Shown here one piece after another: positions 61,704 to 64,000 of a stretch of DNA of 64,000 nt; within the stretch, counting starts at the first letter, position 1; every line of letters begins with the position of its first letter. This DNA is from Virgibacillus senegalensis. Its GTDB lineage: Bacteria > Bacillota > Bacilli > Bacillales > Amphibacillaceae. The stretch is taken from contig NZ_LN611424.1 in NCBI RefSeq assembly GCF_000821245.2, forward strand, positions 1,009,965-1,073,964, written 5' to 3'. The notes under the pieces were generated by a model, which saw only the letters and a program-made list of their open reading frames with translations, was not told where the DNA came from and did no database searches. The position numbers were made by a program, and so were the translations under genes.

Positions 61704-62573
61704 ATGATGATTGCAAAGTACAGGCGGAATCCAATGCCTATATGGCTTGTTCATGTAATGGAATATTCATTGGTAATTATCGGAGCGTTTTTTGTGGCGC
61801 TCGCTTTTAATGTTTTTCTTTTGCCGCATGATATCGCATCAGGCGGTGTAGCCGGTATCAGTACGATAACCAACGCATTGTTTGGCTGGGAACCTTCTGT
61901 GGTACAGTGGGCGCTAAATATCCCTTTGTTTATTTCCGGGGTAATAATTCTTGGGAAAAACTTCGGTCTGAAATCCTTGGTCGGCACCGTGGTTTTGCCA
62001 TTTTTCGTGTTTTTAACACGTGAATTACCGCCAGCTACCCCTGATCCTTTGCTTGGGGCGATTTTCGGAGGGATGGGTGTCGGGCTTGGTCTTGGCATTG
62101 TCTTCCGCGGGAAGGCGTCAACTGGAGGAATCGATCTTGCTGCCCAGATCCTTCACAAATTCACGCATTTACCGCTCGGCGTTTGTGTGCCGATATTTGA
62201 TGGGATGATTGTGCTGACAGCAACGTTTGTTTTCTCGGTAGAAGAAGGGTTGTATGCCTTGATCGGCCTGTTCGTGACCAGCAGGACGATTGACTTTGTA
62301 CAGGTAGGGCTGAACACGTCGAAAAATGTTTTGATCATTACCGACTATACAGAAGATATAAGGAGAGCGCTTTTGGAGGATGTCGACAGAGGTGTTACTG
62401 TTCTCAACGGGACCGGGGGATACACCGAGCAAGAACGACGCATCGTCATGTGCGTGGTAGCACAGAACGAATTCACCAAATTGACACAACTTGTGAAAAG
62501 AATTGACCCGAATGCCTTTGTGGTAGCTATGAATGCCACGGAAGTACTTGGCGAGGGTTTTAAAACCCATTGA
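61704..62573 (+). CDS. yvjA: YitT/DUF2179-family membrane protein (YvjA-like)
   Basis: 289 residues. Five to six helices (about 15-165) with AFNVFLLPHDIASGGVAGIS and GIVFRGKASTGGIDLAAQIL come first. A cytoplasmic DUF2179 domain (about 205-289: ITDYTEDIRRALLEDVDRGV, IDPNAFVVAMNATEVLGEGF) follows. The function is unknown. In B. subtilis yvjA lies near prfB and cccB. ATG 61704 is preferred to the earlier frame start 61638, with GGGGTG as SD. Confidence 0.87.
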   Translation: MMIAKYRRNPMPIWLVHVMEYSLVIIGAFFVALAFNVFLLPHDIASGGVAGISTITNALFGWEPSVVQWALNIPLFISGVIILGKNFGLKSLVGTVVLPFFVFLTRELPPATPDPLLGAIFGGMGVGLGLGIVFRGKASTGGIDLAAQILHKFTHLPLGVCVPIFDGMIVLTATFVFSVEEGLYALIGLFVTSRTIDFVQVGLNTSKNVLIITDYTEDIRRALLEDVDRGVTVLNGTGGYTEQERRIVMCVVAQNEFTKLTQLVKRIDPNAFVVAMNATEVLGEGFKTH

Positions 62574-62618
62574 TTTGCTTATAATAGAGAGGACCAAGTA
62601 ATAAATGGGGGATAGACA

Positions 62619-62993
62619 TTGAAAAAAATTTCATTCCTGTTCCTGCTTGCTGCAGCCTTTATCCTAAATGGATGCGGCTCTGGTGACCAGGCAGAAGATG
62701 ATGGACAAACACCATCTGAAGACCAGCAAACCGAAGAAAATGATGGTTCGAATGCCACAGAAGGGACTGTTGATACCGCTGCAGCTGAAGAAGCATATAA
62801 GAAAAGCTGTCAATCGTGTCACGGAGCAGATTTAAGTGGCAATGTGGGACCAGATCTCACGGAAGTCGGAAGCAAGTATTCCCAGGAAGAAATCTTGGAA
62901 ATCATTGAAAAAGGCAAAGGCGGAATGCCACCAGGACAAGCGACAGGAGAAGATGCAGAATTAATCGCCACCTGGCTAGCAGAGAAAAAATAG
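62619..62993 (+). CDS. cccB: Cytochrome c-551 lipoprotein
   Basis: A 124-residue small membrane-anchored cytochrome c. The lipobox LNGC (Cys 19) is followed by an acidic low-complexity linker (about 22-60). The class I c-type domain has heme-binding CQSCH (about 66) and the axial Met in GGMPPGQ (about 105). It carries electrons outside the membrane to a terminal oxidase. TTG start with GGGGGA upstream. The long acidic linker suits a salt-adapted host. Confidence 0.94.
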   Translation: MKKISFLFLLAAAFILNGCGSGDQAEDDGQTPSEDQQTEENDGSNATEGTVDTAAAEEAYKKSCQSCHGADLSGNVGPDLTEVGSKYSQEEILEIIEKGKGGMPPGQATGEDAELIATWLAEKK

Positions 62994-62999
62994 AAACAG

Positions 63000-63031
63000 A
63001 AAAAGATGTCCTGAAAAGGGCATCTTTTTTA
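63000..63031 (+). terminator. Terminator of cccB
   Basis: AAAAGATG-CCT with AGG-CATCTTTT around GAAA, then further T. Confidence 0.92.
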
Positions 63032-63219
63032 TTCAAAAAAACAGGAAAGCTGCCGATAAAAGGAAGGTAGTTGAATTTTTCTAGCAAAATCACTGTCTAT
63101 CCTACCAATTACGTCATTATTCCGGTTGGTTTACTAGGTAAATAGGTTAAATTGTTGGGATAACGCTAAATTTGAAATATAAATGTAATAATTTTAGGGC
63201 TAAAAAATTTTAAAAGAGA

Positions 63220-63228
63220 TGTTATAAT
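63220..63228 (+). promoter_or_regulatory. Extended -10 promoter of ftsE
   Basis: TG-T-TATAAT at 63220-63228 in a very AT-rich stretch, with no good -35. The leader to ftsE is about 85 nt. Confidence 0.55.
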
Positions 63229-63320
63229 GTTAAAAGACTTGCTGATTCGACAAAATATCAGCGTCGGCTAGCTAGAAAATTCAACAAGATAGAACATATT
63301 GAGATAAAGGTGATAAATTT

Positions 63321-64000
63321 ATGATAGATATGCAGGGAGTTTACAAGACTTACCCGAATGGTGTCACTGCCTTGAATGGTATTGACGTCCGTATCGAGCA
63401 GGGTGAGTTTGTATATGTTGTTGGTCCAAGTGGCGCGGGGAAGTCTACGTTCATCAAGATGATTTTTAGAGAAGAGAAACCAACAAGAGGTACAGTTATC
63501 GTCAATGATTACAAGCTTCATGATTTGAAGTGGAAAAAAGTTCCTTACTTAAGAAGGGATATAGGCGTTGTTTACCAGGATTTCAAATTACTCCCCAAAA
63601 TGACAGTCTTCGAAAATGTAGCATTCGCACTGGAAGTAATTGAAGAGAGCCCGAAAGTAATACGTAAGCGAGTTATGGATGTATTGGATCAAGTCGGTTT
63701 GAAAAACAAAGCTCGCTTTATCCCGGATGAATTATCTGGGGGAGAACAACAACGGGTAGCCATTGCCAGGGCGATTGTCAATCATCCTCATTTGGTTATC
63801 GCTGATGAACCGACCGGAAACCTGGATCCGGAAACTTCGTGGGATATCATGAAAATCCTAGAAGAAATCAATGCAACAGGAACAACCATTCTAATGGCCA
63901 CTCACAGCAAAGAGATTGTGAATACTATCAAGAAACGCGTCATTGCTATCGAAGACGGTATTGTAGTGCGTGATGAACACCGAGGTGAATATGGCTATGA
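63321..64000 (+). CDS. ftsE: Cell-division ABC transporter ATP-binding protein FtsE (cut by the window end)
   Basis: About 226 of the usual 228 residues are inside the window, with no stop yet. Walker A is GPSGAGKST (about 38), the signature is LSGGEQQRVAIARA (about 142), Walker B is LVIADEP (about 162) and the H-loop is MATHSKE. The opening MIDMQGVYKTYPNGVTALNG is typical. FtsE powers FtsX to activate cell-wall hydrolases. ftsX should follow just outside. AAAGGTGA precedes the ATG. Confidence 0.96.
   Translation, partial: MIDMQGVYKTYPNGVTALNGIDVRIEQGEFVYVVGPSGAGKSTFIKMIFREEKPTRGTVIVNDYKLHDLKWKKVPYLRRDIGVVYQDFKLLPKMTVFENVAFALEVIEESPKVIRKRVMDVLDQVGLKNKARFIPDELSGGEQQRVAIARAIVNHPHLVIADEPTGNLDPETSWDIMKILEEINATGTTILMATHSKEIVNTIKKRVIAIEDGIVVRDEHRGEYGY

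Noticed and set aside
1-64000. tRNA or rRNA genes
   Set aside because: No cloverleaf with a GTTCRA arm or rRNA-like stretch was noticed by eye in the intergenic regions. A tRNAscan run would settle it.

Overview
The window comes from a low-to-mid GC Gram-positive bacterium of the family Bacillaceae, probably a moderately halophilic or marine genus near Virgibacillus, Oceanobacillus or Halobacillus. That placement is inferred from gene content and order, not from a database match. The right half keeps the Bacillus subtilis chromosomal order yvyE - degS/degU - degV - comFA/comFC - yvyF - flgM/flgN/flgK/flgL - yviE - fliW - csrA - hag - flaG/fliD/fliS/fliT - hpf - secA - prfB - cccB - ftsE. Shine-Dalgarno sites are strong, GTG and TTG starts are common, and sigma-A, sigma-D, sigma-B and sigma-H promoters of the Bacillus type can be read.

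Layout. 1-0.7 kb: remnant of an IS1182-type transposase cut by a 149-bp palindrome. 0.7-10.3 kb: an operon for muropeptide recycling (RpiR/MurR-type regulator, serine hydrolase, Dpp/Opp-type ABC importer, MurQ, AnmK). 10.4-17.0 kb: a LacI-regulated TRAP transporter with a PfkB sugar kinase and a hexulose-phosphate synthase/isomerase pair. 17.1-18.5 kb: an intact ISL3-family element with a perfect 8-bp target duplication. 18.6-24.7 kb: a PBP3-like transpeptidase, a class D sortase, a sinI-sinR pair preceded by a cyclic-di-GMP-I riboswitch, a VanZ-like protein and a REP-associated tyrosine transposase (RAYT). 24.7-29.9 kb: the N-acetylglucosamine regulon (nagE-like PTS, nagR, nagA, nagB). 30.1-36.4 kb: yvyE, degSU, degV and late competence genes. 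36.4-37.8 kb: a foreign-looking split DUF4041/GIY-YIG gene. 38.1-55.6 kb: flagellar late genes and flagellin, with a Maf-type flagellin glycosyltransferase, a decayed methyltransferase and a CMP-legionaminate operon, then filament cap genes and hpf. 56.4-64 kb: secA, prfB with its programmed frameshift, membrane proteins, cccB and ftsE (cut by the window end).

How the parts fit. MurQ and AnmK yield GlcNAc-6-phosphate, which NagA and NagB, 20 kb away, turn into fructose-6-phosphate, so cell-wall recycling and amino-sugar use converge. DegU, SinR, CsrA/FliW and FlgM form a motility/biofilm decision layer, and the riboswitch on sinI adds a direct cyclic-di-GMP input. Sigma-D promoters are visible at flgM, hag, flaG-fliD and, notably, the legionaminate operon, which ties flagellin glycosylation to flagellin synthesis.

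The most striking unexplained structure is a family of 13-bp near-palindromes (GGGGACTGACCCC and relatives). There are 22 copies, all between genes, clustered at seven places and often arranged as inverted pairs. One pair lies 17 bp past the RAYT stop codon. This looks like a REP/REPIN-RAYT system living in a Bacillaceae chromosome.
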